From assembly GCA_045629285.1 (NCBI GenBank), contig JAZQQY010000053.1, positions 1 through 64,000 of the forward strand: DNA of 64,000 nucleotides. Reading direction: 5' to 3'. A program made the translations under genes and the position numbers. Each line of letters begins with the position of its first letter. The stretch's first letter is position 1. Positions 7,423 through 16,310 of the stretch are shown one piece after another. The notes under the pieces were generated by a model that was not told the origin of the DNA, did no database searches, and saw nothing but the letters and a program-made list of their open reading frames with translations. Source of the DNA: UBA1723 sp045629285 (GTDB taxonomy: Bacteria > Bacteroidota > Bacteroidia > Bacteroidales > Paludibacteraceae).

Positions 7423-8484
7423 ATGAAGTTGCTAAGATTTATCTCAATTTTGCTTTTGACACTTTCTTCAAGTGCCATTTTTTCGCAAGACTATAAGTTT
7501 TTGTGGGGTGTAGATGCGAATACAGTTTTTGACAATCGTGAAGGAGACCAGACTTACGCTCCGCAGCAGACAATATTCTTCTCGCGCCTTAGTCCAGCAA
7601 TAGGAGCTCAAATCCTAGGAGAACATAAATTGATTGCAGGAACTAACTATATTCAGCCTATAGGTATAGGATATAAGGAAAACAAGTTTATCCCAACTGC
7701 CTACTATAATTTTTCCCACAATATTGAAAGAGATTCGTCCGACAGCAAACAGTGGAGTGTGTCGTTTGGTATGATTCCACGTCGACTTATGATCAGACGA
7801 CTTCCATCTATCCTATGGAGCGATTACATGGATTATTATAATCCGACTATCAGGGGAATCCTTTTGCAGTGCGTAAAAGAGGATTTCTTTGCAGAAATAA
7901 TTCTTGATTGGAGAAGCCTTCAAAGCGCAGAGCAGAGAGAGGCTTTCAACGTTAATTTTAATACAGAGGGAAAGATATCCGAAACATTCTTTGTAGGTGG
8001 TAATGCACAGCTGAACCATCTTGCAAAAAGAAATCCTGCTCCTGATGGCGAGGGCGTGAATGACGATATGTTCTTGTATCCGTATGCCGGATTCGACTTT
8101 TCAAATAAAACATCATTGGATTCATTACGTTTCAGTTTGGGATACGCCGCAAGTTTTGATCGTTGCAGAGCTATTGGCGACTGGGAGGCAGACGGAGGCT
8201 TAATGCTTGATTTCATTCTTCAGTGGAAGAAAATAGGTTTCAGTGAGACATTGTACGCAGGAAGCCGACAATTCCCATTATACCCGATGTATGGAAGTCT
8301 TCTTAATATGGGTGATCCTCATTATCAGTCGGGAGTATATTCGTTGACATCCATATATTCGCCGATTGTTCATAATAAATATGTCGATTTTTTGGCATCT
8401 TTAGATTTTCACATTACACAAGAGGGCACATCGTGCTACCAGAGAGTAGTTTTGAAGGTGAATTTGGGGAATGTTGATAACTAA
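7423..8484 (+). CDS. Putative outer-membrane beta-barrel protein
   Basis: A 353-residue exported protein with a clear signal peptide (about residues 1-21, ending in FSQ). The rest is made of alternating short amphipathic strands rich in Tyr, Phe and Asn, with no internal membrane helix, which is the pattern of a medium-size outer-membrane barrel. No catalytic motif or named family is visible to me. It stands alone, flanked by two small-RNA candidates. The function is unknown; a porin-like or structural role is only an inference from composition. Confidence 0.5.
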   Translation: MKLLRFISILLLTLSSSAIFSQDYKFLWGVDANTVFDNREGDQTYAPQQTIFFSRLSPAIGAQILGEHKLIAGTNYIQPIGIGYKENKFIPTAYYNFSHNIERDSSDSKQWSVSFGMIPRRLMIRRLPSILWSDYMDYYNPTIRGILLQCVKEDFFAEIILDWRSLQSAEQREAFNVNFNTEGKISETFFVGGNAQLNHLAKRNPAPDGEGVNDDMFLYPYAGFDFSNKTSLDSLRFSLGYAASFDRCRAIGDWEADGGLMLDFILQWKKIGFSETLYAGSRQFPLYPMYGSLLNMGDPHYQSGVYSLTSIYSPIVHNKYVDFLASLDFHITQEGTSCYQRVVLKVNLGNVDN

Positions 8485-8486
8485 TT

Positions 8487-8517
8487 TTTGCAATATATGA
8501 AAAGAATTATATCTTTG
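8487..8517 (+). promoter_or_regulatory. Strong promoter right after beta-barrel gene
   Basis: TTTG at 8487-8490, 19 nt, TATCTTTG at 8510-8517: perfect boxes and spacing. There is no gene start for more than 300 nt downstream; instead a terminator follows at 8606-8641. Confidence 0.6.
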
Positions 8518-8523
8518 TATTGG

Positions 8524-8641
8524 ATTTAAATATTTTCATACTATTTCATAAAATAGAGGCTTTTACAAAACAAGCTATATTTTTGATAAGTGATTTACTA
8601 ATGGCGAGGCAACCTTGTGATAAGGCAGCCTCTCTTTTTTT
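8524..8641 (+). ncRNA. Candidate 115-120 nt small RNA
   Basis: The stretch is bounded by a consensus promoter (8487-8517) and an intrinsic terminator (8606-8641) and contains no plausible coding frame. It could be an independent small RNA or a short untranslated product. It shares no obvious sequence with the two minus-strand candidates. Confidence 0.35.
8606..8641 (+). terminator. Intrinsic terminator
   Basis: GAGGC (8606-8610) pairs with GCCTC (8628-8632) and CCTT (8613-8616) with AAGG (8622-8625), with two-nt internal bulges, followed by TCTTTTTTT. Confidence 0.7.
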
Positions 8642-8719
8642 ATATCATCTTGATTAGATGAATGTTTATGTTGAAAAAATTAACCTTTTTTAAAAGATAA
8701 AATCCTAAATAAATGTGAA

Positions 8720-8840
8720 TTGTTATCCTAAAAAATTATATTTTTGCACCGAAATTGTATTATTTGCCTATTGGTATGCATTTTATGCATGTTTTTTTGG
8801 CGAAACGTATATTATTTAGAACGGATAAAAAAGGAAGTAA
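8720..8840 (+). promoter_or_regulatory. Leader of GH5 gene with -7 box and signal-peptide remnant
   Basis: TATTTTTG at 8739-8746 fits the -7 consensus; TTG at 8720-8722 is a possible but closely spaced -33 box. Downstream, a 22-codon frame runs from ATG 8776 and stops at TGA 8842-8844, overlapping the GTG at 8841. Its codons from TTG 8797 read LAKRILF, resembling the MAKKLFF start of the neighbouring GH5 lipoprotein, but in a different frame from the enzyme. I read this as a broken signal sequence. Confidence 0.4.
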
Positions 8841-10010
8841 GTGACTAAATTAGAACAAGATACGATTAAGATTGGATACATTGATGAAGCAAGCATCAAT
8901 GTTGGTGTCTTGTCTGCTTACGATTATCCTGAAAATTCACCCGTAGGAAAATGGGGTAAACTTAAGGTTGCCAAAAATGCAAAAGGTGTCCGCTGTTTGT
9001 GCAGTGAGGCTGGCGACCCAATTCAGTTAAAAGGTTTTTCTACACACGGTTTGCAGTGGGCCGGAGTCGCAAATGTTACTGAGTGTAACATCAAAGCTTT
9101 GAAGGAGGAGTGGGGATGTAGTGTCTTCCGTTTGGCTTTATTCGTGGACTATGAAGGAGGTTACGCGTATAATCCTGCTTTCCGTGAGACAATGTTGGAA
9201 AACGTAGTGAGATGGACTGCAGAGTGTGGTATGTACCTTGTAATAGACTGGCATGTTCTTTCTCCTGCAAATCCTCAGGCTTGTGAATATCGTTGTCATC
9301 CGAAAAACGGTATGGACCTAGCTGGAGATTTTTTCACTTATTGCGCAAAGAGATTTCAGAATCAAAAACATATCTTATACGAACTTTGTAATGAGCCTAA
9401 TATTGAGGATGGGGAGAAAATTCCGTGGAAGGGCGCTATAAAGGATTATTGTGAGGATATGCTTAAGATCGTAAGAACTTACGATAAAGATGTAGTTGCA
9501 TTATGCGGCACACCGTCATGGAGTCAGGACTCACAGGGCGTAATCGGTCATGAAGTGACTGACGAGAACGGAGTCCCTTACGAGAATGTGATGTACACAT
9601 TTCATGTGTATGCTGCGAGTCATAACGATGGACGAGATATTGACACTCCGACATCTTTCCACGGTGTAGATTTCATGAAAAGATTCAAAAGTGGAGATGC
9701 GTCTAGAGGATTGCCTTCTATTTTGAAAGTGCTCCCGGTGTTTGTTACGGAGTGGGGAACTACAGATGCTAGTGGATGGACTAATTTCCGACCTGATTTA
9801 TCGGATTTGTGGCTAGATATTTTTGATGGCGACAATGATGGAGAGCAGATGGTGAGCTGGTGTAACTGGAGCTTCAGTGCTGAAGGTGGTGCATGTGGAG
9901 CGTTGAAATGGAACACGGGTAAGATTTCGCCGTTTGATCCGGAAATTTTGACAGAAAGTGGCAAGTACGTTTACGAACGTCTAAAAAATGAAACAAATAA
10001 AATAAAATAA
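8841..10010 (+). CDS. GH5 (subfamily 2-like) endoglucanase without signal peptide
   Basis: A 389-residue glycoside hydrolase family 5 domain predicted to cut internal beta-1,4-glucan bonds. The acid/base Glu is E185 in 'YELCNEPN' and the nucleophile E304 in 'FVTEWGTT'. Other core motifs are 'GFSTHGLQW', 'VFRLALF', 'VIDWHV' and 'SWCNWSFSAEGG'. The frame has no ATG at its start; a TAA lies directly before the GTG at 8841. There is no export signal, unlike its tandem paralog, whose lipoprotein signal precedes the same GYID-SPV-KWGKLKV sequence. Either the protein is cytosolic, or the gene has lost its start through deletion and frameshift. The stop overlaps the next start (TAATG). Confidence 0.85.
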   Translation: MTKLEQDTIKIGYIDEASINVGVLSAYDYPENSPVGKWGKLKVAKNAKGVRCLCSEAGDPIQLKGFSTHGLQWAGVANVTECNIKALKEEWGCSVFRLALFVDYEGGYAYNPAFRETMLENVVRWTAECGMYLVIDWHVLSPANPQACEYRCHPKNGMDLAGDFFTYCAKRFQNQKHILYELCNEPNIEDGEKIPWKGAIKDYCEDMLKIVRTYDKDVVALCGTPSWSQDSQGVIGHEVTDENGVPYENVMYTFHVYAASHNDGRDIDTPTSFHGVDFMKRFKSGDASRGLPSILKVLPVFVTEWGTTDASGWTNFRPDLSDLWLDIFDGDNDGEQMVSWCNWSFSAEGGACGALKWNTGKISPFDPEILTESGKYVYERLKNETNKIK

Positions 10011-11263
10011 TGGCAAAAAAACTATTCTTCGGAATGTTACTCTCTTTGGCTTTGGTTGGATGCGCAAACAACAAGCCAGTTGATGGGTCTTCTAATGGAT
10101 CTGATCAGGATCCTAAACAACCGACAACGGTCGGATATATTGACTCTCTAAGTAGCAATGTAGAAGCTTTACCTGCATTTGATTATCCTGCAGGTTCGCC
10201 AGTTGCAAAATGGGGAAAATTGAAAGTTGGAAAGAATGCAAAAGGAGTACGTTGCATGTGTGATGCTAACGGCAATCCGATCCAACTACGTGGTATGAGT
10301 ACTCACGGATTGCAGTGGGCAGGTGTTGCAAACGTAACAGAGGGTAACATCAAGGCATTGAGAAACGAGTGGAACTGTAATGTTTTTCGTTATGCTCTTT
10401 ATGTAGATGAGGAAGGTGGATACGCTTACAATCCACAGTTCAGAAATGATATCCTAGAGAAGGTAGTGGAATGGACTGCTAATAACGGTATTTATTTGTT
10501 GATCGACTGGCACGTACACAAGCCAGGTAACCCAAATGCTCCTCAGTATCGTTGCCATCCGTCTAACGGTAGAGACTTGGCAGGTGATTTCTTTACATAT
10601 TGCTCACGTCGCTATTCAAATTTGAAACATATCATCTATGAGGTATGTAATGAGCCAAACTGGCATTACGAGGGAGGCCCTGGTGTAGATTGGACAACTG
10701 AGATCAAACCATATTGCGAGGAGATGCTTAGCATCATTCGTTCGAATGATAAAGACGCTATCGTTGTGTGTGGTACACCTTGGTGGAGTTCTTGCCCTGA
10801 GCTTGTGATCGGCAATGAAGTAGCTGATAAGGATGGTAATCTATATGAGAACGTCATGTATACATTCCATTTCTATTCGGCAACTCACAATGACGGAAGA
10901 TTGAAAGATGAACCAGGCAATCACAGACCTGATGATTTCTATAGAAAGATGAAAGAGGGTATTCCAGAACTTGGAATCAAACCTATTTTGGAGACACTTC
11001 CTATTTTCGTCACAGAGTGGGGTACAACAGAGGCTAGCGGTTGGCATGAATTCCGCCCTGATCTTACAGATATCTGGATGGATATTCTTGATGGTAAGAA
11101 TTCAGGAGAGCAGATTGTAAGCTGGTGTAACTGGAGCTTCAGTGCTGAAGGTGGTGTTTGTGGCGCACTTAAATGGAACACAGGTAAGATTTCTCCGCTT
11201 GATCCAGAGATTCTTACTGAGAGTGGAAAGTACGTATTTAAGCGCTTGCACGAGAAAAAATAG
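10010..11263 (+). CDS. GH5 (subfamily 2-like) endoglucanase lipoprotein
   Basis: A 417-residue surface or periplasmic lipoprotein cellulase. The signal ends in the lipobox LVGC (Cys18), followed by a short flexible linker rich in Ser, Asp and Pro. The GH5 domain covers about residues 50-417, with acid/base E215 ('VCNEPN') and nucleophile E336 ('FVTEWGTT'). 'IDWHVH', 'HFYSATH' and 'SWCNWSFSAEGG' complete the active site. It is a tandem duplicate of the preceding gene, with very similar C-terminal halves. It has no binding module and no type IX sorting domain, so it is delivered as a lipoprotein, unlike the later cellulases in the window. Confidence 0.9.
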   Translation: MAKKLFFGMLLSLALVGCANNKPVDGSSNGSDQDPKQPTTVGYIDSLSSNVEALPAFDYPAGSPVAKWGKLKVGKNAKGVRCMCDANGNPIQLRGMSTHGLQWAGVANVTEGNIKALRNEWNCNVFRYALYVDEEGGYAYNPQFRNDILEKVVEWTANNGIYLLIDWHVHKPGNPNAPQYRCHPSNGRDLAGDFFTYCSRRYSNLKHIIYEVCNEPNWHYEGGPGVDWTTEIKPYCEEMLSIIRSNDKDAIVVCGTPWWSSCPELVIGNEVADKDGNLYENVMYTFHFYSATHNDGRLKDEPGNHRPDDFYRKMKEGIPELGIKPILETLPIFVTEWGTTEASGWHEFRPDLTDIWMDILDGKNSGEQIVSWCNWSFSAEGGVCGALKWNTGKISPLDPEILTESGKYVFKRLHEKK

Positions 11264-11282
11264 TTTTTTTGATAGTATATAT

Positions 11283-11322
11283 TGGGAATGTGTTACATTT
11301 AGTAATGCATTCCCATTTGTTT
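11283..11322 (+). terminator. Terminator after the GH5 pair
   Basis: TGGGAATG (11283-11290) pairs with CATTCCCA (11308-11315) around a 17-nt loop, followed by TTTGTTTTG. The loop is long, so strength is uncertain. Confidence 0.5.
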
Positions 11323-11387
11323 TGCACAAAAATGATGTTGAAATGTATTTGTTCGCAATATATGTGAATAAAGTATGTTTAAAAGTA

Positions 11388-11417
11388 TTGTTTTTAGATT
11401 TTATTTGTCTATTTTTG
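11388..11417 (+). promoter_or_regulatory. Promoter of the lipoprotein-OmpA operon
   Basis: TTG (11388-11390), 19 nt, TATTTTTG (11410-11417). Transcription would start near 11424, about 34 nt before the ATG at 11458. This also argues against the GTG at 11434 as start. Confidence 0.65.
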
Positions 11418-11457
11418 TTGGAAAAATAGTTTTGTGATAAAAAACGATCGTAATATA

Positions 11458-13134
11458 ATGAAAAAACAATTATTGGGTTTTGCCTTAATGTCGGCTCTGT
11501 TCGTGGGCTGTACTGATGAATCTTACGATTTGGATAATATTTCCAATGATTTCAGTATTGGTTTGAATGAATATCTACCAATTGGCCATTCAGAAGTTAA
11601 ATTGAAGGACATTTTGAATGAGTTTAAAACTGACTATATTTCAGAAGATGATGGAGGTATTTTGAATTTTGTCTTTGATACCGTTACTCGAGTTGATATC
11701 AAACCTCTAGATATCACATTTGAAAAGACAGAGTTTACTTATGACCTTGTTGCAGATAACATTTATGATGTAAAAAACGGTATTATCCCTGCAAATGCGA
11801 CTTTTACAATCAATGTTCCTATCAACTTGAATATTGACGATAAGTCAGGTACAGGAAGAATCGACGAGATCCATATTAAGAGTGGAGAACTTAGATTCCA
11901 TGTAGAAAGTAACTCTTTTGATGCATCTGCACTATATATCAAAGAGATTCCTAATCTAGATAGAAATGGTTTGAGTTGGGAGAATGGCTCTTTTGTACTT
12001 GATCTTTCTAATACATATCTAAAGTTCCCAGAAGGAGGCCTTGTAGTCTCTTGTGAGATTGGATTTATCAATAAGCCAAACTCAACAGTAAAGGATCTTA
12101 TAGTTAACGATGCTAATGGTATTGATATCAAGGTTGTTATGGAAAAGACATCTTTGACATATCATAGAATCACAGGTTATTTTGATTCTAATATAGAGCA
12201 GGTAGAATATACAGATTTCTATATTAACCTTTATGATGACAATCTTGACTTTAAATTGAATGTGACTGATCCGAGATTGGAAATCACTGCATATTCTAAT
12301 AGTGGTATTCCATTGGAATGCTCTTTGAAGAAATTGGTCGGAAAACATAAGACTAAAAAGTCGACTACTAAAGATTCTGTTGAAGCTGTGTTCTACAAGG
12401 GCACATCATTCGAGGGCCCAAGTTACTATTTTAACTTCCAGCGTGCAGAAAACGACGAGAGAGTCATGGCATTCCAGAAGGAATTTAACCATATAGATGG
12501 AGGTTTGGACAAGATTTTCAGTTATTTGCCAGACTCGGTATCTTTGTCTTGTGGTATTAGAATCGCAGCTGATACCGCTAAGTCTAAGTCTTACTATTTG
12601 TTGGATTCAACTTATTTGGATTTGGATATTCGTGCAACTGTTCCTCTTCAGATCGGTGATTCAAGCTACCTTACAATCAGAGATACTGTTGACAAGATCA
12701 ATATTGTAAAGGAGATCACAGATTATCAGAATGGAGAGTTCAAGTTGGATATGGCTGAAGTCATCGTTGAGTTTGAGAACGAATTGCCTCTAGAAGCTGT
12801 TGTTAACGCAAGATTCTGTAAGGCTGATACAGCTGCTAATGGTGTTGTGACTCTTACTGAGATTAAGAATCCAAAACTAAGGCAGTCAGTAAAGATTCCT
12901 GCTGCAGAGACTACAAGCGGATTTGTGACAAAGGCAAAGTCGTCTAAGACTGTCATTAAGGTAAGTGATGATATGGTTGAGGATATCAAGAATATCAATG
13001 CTGTTGATTTCACATACAGAATAAAGGTTCCAGATGGAGCAGTAGATGGAATCTTCTTGACAACGGATTGTGGCATGGCTGCAAAGGTTTATGGCCACGT
13101 TAAAGCTAATATTACTAAAACGGAGCAAAAATAA
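11458..13134 (+). CDS. Large lipoprotein of unknown function
   Basis: 558 residues starting at ATG 11458, which gives a clean lipoprotein signal (MKKQLL... to FVGC, Cys17); a GTG 24 nt upstream would only add a charged extension. The mature part begins 'YDLDNISNDFSIG' and is almost entirely predicted beta strands, with repeated 'LDLDIRA'-type segments. Similar lipoproteins with a YDLDDI-like start occur next to OmpA proteins in Bacteroidetes, but the role is unknown to me. It sits 12 nt before the OmpA-like gene, so the two probably act together in the outer membrane. Confidence 0.6.
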   Translation: MKKQLLGFALMSALFVGCTDESYDLDNISNDFSIGLNEYLPIGHSEVKLKDILNEFKTDYISEDDGGILNFVFDTVTRVDIKPLDITFEKTEFTYDLVADNIYDVKNGIIPANATFTINVPINLNIDDKSGTGRIDEIHIKSGELRFHVESNSFDASALYIKEIPNLDRNGLSWENGSFVLDLSNTYLKFPEGGLVVSCEIGFINKPNSTVKDLIVNDANGIDIKVVMEKTSLTYHRITGYFDSNIEQVEYTDFYINLYDDNLDFKLNVTDPRLEITAYSNSGIPLECSLKKLVGKHKTKKSTTKDSVEAVFYKGTSFEGPSYYFNFQRAENDERVMAFQKEFNHIDGGLDKIFSYLPDSVSLSCGIRIAADTAKSKSYYLLDSTYLDLDIRATVPLQIGDSSYLTIRDTVDKINIVKEITDYQNGEFKLDMAEVIVEFENELPLEAVVNARFCKADTAANGVVTLTEIKNPKLRQSVKIPAAETTSGFVTKAKSSKTVIKVSDDMVEDIKNINAVDFTYRIKVPDGAVDGIFLTTDCGMAAKVYGHVKANITKTEQK

Positions 13135-13146
13135 TAGACTAAGACA

Positions 13147-15714
13147 ATGAAAAGAATTATATCTGTCGCATCGACAATATTGGTGGCTGCGTCGTCAGCA
13201 TTTGCTCAAATGCCGTCTACTCTATATTTCATGGATAATAATCCATTGATAAATAATTTCAATCCTTCGTTCCAGCCTACAGACAAGATGTATATTGGAA
13301 TGCCAGGTTTGTCTTTAGTCTCTTTTAATGCAGGAAATAGTAAACTTGCTTTTGAAGATATATATGTGCCTCGTATGATCGATGGAAAGAACACAACAGT
13401 ATTGTTCTTGCATCCTGAGGCAAAGGATGAAATCCGTAACGTGATGAATAAGATCGGTCCTCGTGATCGTATCTTCGCTGATTACAATCTTCAGCTTATT
13501 AACTTCGGAATGAGAATCAAGGAGAAATCTTATGTTTCTCTATCCATCGCTAATAGAATGGAGATGAATACTATTTTCCCACGCGAAATGTTCAAGGCAG
13601 CATTGATGACTTATGAGAATGGTTCGGAGTCGTCTTACTCTTTCGGTTTGGGTAAATTCTCATCTACATTGAACTGCTATTCTGAGATAGGTCTTGGTTA
13701 TAGTTATTCTTTTGCTGATAATTTCCAGGTCGGTGCTAAGGTTAAGTATTTGATGCCTCACGCAGGATACCGTACTGATTTCAAGAATTTGGATTTGTTC
13801 GTATCCAAGGATGAGTGGAGATTCTCTGGAGAAGGTCAGATCGATGCTTCTGTTCCTGGTGTTGAAATAACAAAGGATGAAGAGGGTAAAATTGACTCTG
13901 TGAATTTCAACGACAATATAGAAGCTAAGGATATCGTAAAGTCTAAGGGTGCAGGTGTTGCTCTTGATCTAGGTGTTACTTACAACCCTATCAAGAATAT
14001 CAAATTGAGTGCCAGCGTGTTGGATCTTGGATTTATCCATTATTCAAACGAGTTGCATAGACTAAAGAAAGACCAGGATTTCGTTTTCAATGGTTTCAAG
14101 TATGATATCGATGATATCCATGATCGTGATTCTGCAGATTTGTTCGCTCCATACGAGGAGATGCTTGACAATATGTATGTTGTTGAAGATAATCAGGGAT
14201 ATAACTCAAGATTGACAGCAAAGGCTTTGGTCGGTGTCGAATATTCTTTCTTTGAGAATAAGATGTCGGTTGGTGCATTGTCTAAGACTTACTTCTTGCG
14301 TGGTTGCGCATCTGAAGAGTTTATGCTATCTTACAATTATCGTCCAAACAGAATTGTAGCTGCTTCTGCATCTTACACTGTTACAAACGGTATGTATAGC
14401 AACTTCGGATTGGGTCTTAACTTGAATATGGGTCCTGTCAACTTGTTCTTTGCTGCAGATCAAATTCCTGTAATGTGGGCAAAGGGAGACGGAATCATGA
14501 TTCCTACTCGTACACGTGCAGCTAACTTCGCTATGGGTCTAAACTTCTTGATCCGTGATAAGGAGAAGGAAGATAAAAATAAGTTGGCTTGGAAAGACAC
14601 TGATAACGATGGTGTTTCTGACTTGTACGACAAGTGTAATGATACTCCAGAAGGAATAGAAGTTGATGCTACAGGATGTCCTAAGGATACAGATGGCGAC
14701 GGTGTTCCTGATTATATGGATCAGTGCCACGACTCATTGTCAGGTAAGAAGGTTGACGCTAATGGATGTCCGCTGGATTCAGATAATGATGGAGTTCCTG
14801 ATTACAAGGATCAGTGCCACAACCCTAATACAGGTGGTTTGGTAGACGAGTTCGGTTGTCCTTCAGATGTTGATGGCGACGGTGTTCCTGATTACCTAGA
14901 TAAGTGTAATTTGACTCCAATCGGTGTTCCTGTTGATGCTAACGGATGTCCTAAGGATTCAGATAACGATGGTGTCGCTGATCACCTAGACAAGTGTCCA
15001 AATACTCCACTTGACACTAAGGTTGACGAGAACGGATGCCCTATTGATACTGCACCGGTAGCTGTAGCTCCTGTAGAAACTAATGATTCTGCTAAGAGTG
15101 ATTCTGATTCTAAGGTTGCTCCTAAGAACTCTAAGTCTTCAGTTAAGGATGTTAAGCAGCCTGCAGCTAAGACTGATTCAAAGTCTTCTGCAAAATCTAA
15201 TGTTAAGACAAGTTCAAATTCAGCTAAGCCATTTGACAGCAGCTGGATTGCAGATAGAGACAACGATTTGACTCCAGAAGAGTACGAGGCTAACCGTCCT
15301 AAGGCTAGACATTATACAGTAGTTGAGAATGGAATAGAGTACGATGTTTATGAGGCTCCTACTTTCAACGTGTTGTTCGACTCAAGTATGGCAGTTGTAA
15401 GAAACCGTATGTTGCCAGAATTGAACAAGATTCTTAACACATTGAAGTCGAATAAGAATACTTCTGTAATTATCTACGGTCATACTGACTCTGACTGTAC
15501 AAATGAGAAGAACTTGGCATTGTCAGTTAAGCGTGCTCAGGCAGTTAAGAGATATTTGACTACTAAGGGCATCGAGGATAACCGTGCTGTAGCAAGAGGA
15601 TTCGGTGAGACTAAACCAATCATCAGTAACAGAACATCAATAGGCCGTTCGCAGAACCGTCGTGCTGAGGTGATTGTGGTTACTAAGACTCCTAAGGGAC
15701 CTGCTAAGAAGTAA
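13147..15714 (+). CDS. OmpA-family protein with DUF5723-like barrel and TSP3 repeats
   Basis: An 855-residue outer-membrane protein. The signal peptide is residues 1-21 (ends AFAQ). Residues about 25-470 form a beta-barrel-like region. About 480-635 contain a run of thrombospondin type-3 calcium-binding repeats of the form 'DTDGDGVPDYMDQC', five or more in number, with paired Cys. A Ser/Lys-rich linker follows (about 640-700). The OmpA peptidoglycan-binding domain occupies about 740-850 ('FNVLFDSS', 'VIIYGHTDSD', 'NLALSVKRAQAV', 'SQNRRAEVIVV'). It should tether the outer membrane to peptidoglycan. Codon use is strongly biased, so it is probably abundant. Confidence 0.85.
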   Translation: MKRIISVASTILVAASSAFAQMPSTLYFMDNNPLINNFNPSFQPTDKMYIGMPGLSLVSFNAGNSKLAFEDIYVPRMIDGKNTTVLFLHPEAKDEIRNVMNKIGPRDRIFADYNLQLINFGMRIKEKSYVSLSIANRMEMNTIFPREMFKAALMTYENGSESSYSFGLGKFSSTLNCYSEIGLGYSYSFADNFQVGAKVKYLMPHAGYRTDFKNLDLFVSKDEWRFSGEGQIDASVPGVEITKDEEGKIDSVNFNDNIEAKDIVKSKGAGVALDLGVTYNPIKNIKLSASVLDLGFIHYSNELHRLKKDQDFVFNGFKYDIDDIHDRDSADLFAPYEEMLDNMYVVEDNQGYNSRLTAKALVGVEYSFFENKMSVGALSKTYFLRGCASEEFMLSYNYRPNRIVAASASYTVTNGMYSNFGLGLNLNMGPVNLFFAADQIPVMWAKGDGIMIPTRTRAANFAMGLNFLIRDKEKEDKNKLAWKDTDNDGVSDLYDKCNDTPEGIEVDATGCPKDTDGDGVPDYMDQCHDSLSGKKVDANGCPLDSDNDGVPDYKDQCHNPNTGGLVDEFGCPSDVDGDGVPDYLDKCNLTPIGVPVDANGCPKDSDNDGVADHLDKCPNTPLDTKVDENGCPIDTAPVAVAPVETNDSAKSDSDSKVAPKNSKSSVKDVKQPAAKTDSKSSAKSNVKTSSNSAKPFDSSWIADRDNDLTPEEYEANRPKARHYTVVENGIEYDVYEAPTFNVLFDSSMAVVRNRMLPELNKILNTLKSNKNTSVIIYGHTDSDCTNEKNLALSVKRAQAVKRYLTTKGIEDNRAVARGFGETKPIISNRTSIGRSQNRRAEVIVVTKTPKGPAKK

Positions 15715-15735
15715 GTTGTTAACTTCATCAATAGA

Positions 15736-15766
15736 AAAAGGGATGCTGAATAAGCATCCCTTTTTT
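15736..15766 (+). terminator. Terminator after OmpA-family gene
   Basis: AAGGGATGCT with AGCATCCCTT around a GAATA loop, then TTTTTT; a strong intrinsic terminator about 22 nt after the stop. Confidence 0.85.
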
Positions 15767-15900
15767 GTTGTCACTATTATTTGATGAGTATTGCAAGTTA
15801 GAGTAGGAGGAATGAAAATCTTGCACTTATTTTTTTACATAAGAGATTCTGTTTTTTTTGTGTGTAAGGAATATGATAGTTGTTCGTTCCGGTTTAAAAC

Positions 15901-15964
15901 AAAAAAAGAAGGAAGCCTCTCGACTTCCAATCTTCCAACCTTAAATCTAATACCATGAAAAACA
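15901..15964 (-). ncRNA. Candidate small RNA, copy 2
   Basis: This has the same design as the locus at 7176-7259. A minus-strand promoter (15970-15999) is followed by an unstructured leader sharing TTTTTCAT and TTAAGGTT with copy 1. Then comes a 7-bp hairpin (plus strand GGAAGCC 15911-15917 with GACTTCC 15922-15928; GAGA loop on the minus strand) and a run of T. The stem sequence differs from copy 1 while pairing and the GNRA loop are kept, i.e. compensatory change. Nothing on either strand of 15767-16310 looks coding. Confidence 0.5.
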
Positions 15965-15969
15965 CAATG

Positions 15970-15999
15970 CAAAGGTAGCACTATTTTTGTATTCTGCAA
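15970..15999 (-). promoter_or_regulatory. Promoter of small RNA candidate 2
   Basis: On the minus strand TTG (15999-15997), 19 nt, TACCTTTG (15977-15970). The -7 box is identical to that of copy 1 and the spacing is the same. Confidence 0.6.
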
Positions 16000-16310
16000 C
16001 ATAAAAATGCTATTTTTTTCTAAAAAATATGTTTTTTAACACACTGCATTCTGCGGTGTGTTTGGTGTATGTATTGTAAATTGTTGATTTGTAGGCAGAT
16101 ATCTTGGTAATTTTGTGTCTTGAACCAATGTTAAAATATATTCTAAAGTATTAAAAAGTTGAAATTAGTTTTTTGTTAGAAAAAATCGATGCATATTTGC
16201 AGTCAGAAACAAATGATGAAAGGGTTCTTATGCTTTAATTAGTATATCTCACTTATTGAAATCAGTATTGAAAAAGTAAAAACAAAACAAATTTATCTAA
16301 ATAAAGAAAG
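16000..16310 (+). other. Non-coding leader region of the main cellulase gene
   Basis: An AT-rich stretch without a gene. CATATTTG at 16192-16199 is a near-consensus -7 box, but no -33 box lies at the right distance. It contains no TTTTACG pair like the other two paralog leaders, so this gene is probably controlled differently. Confidence 0.3.

Noticed and set aside
14580..15050. Repeats in the OmpA-family gene as a DNA repeat array
   Set aside because: They encode thrombospondin type-3 calcium-binding repeats in frame.
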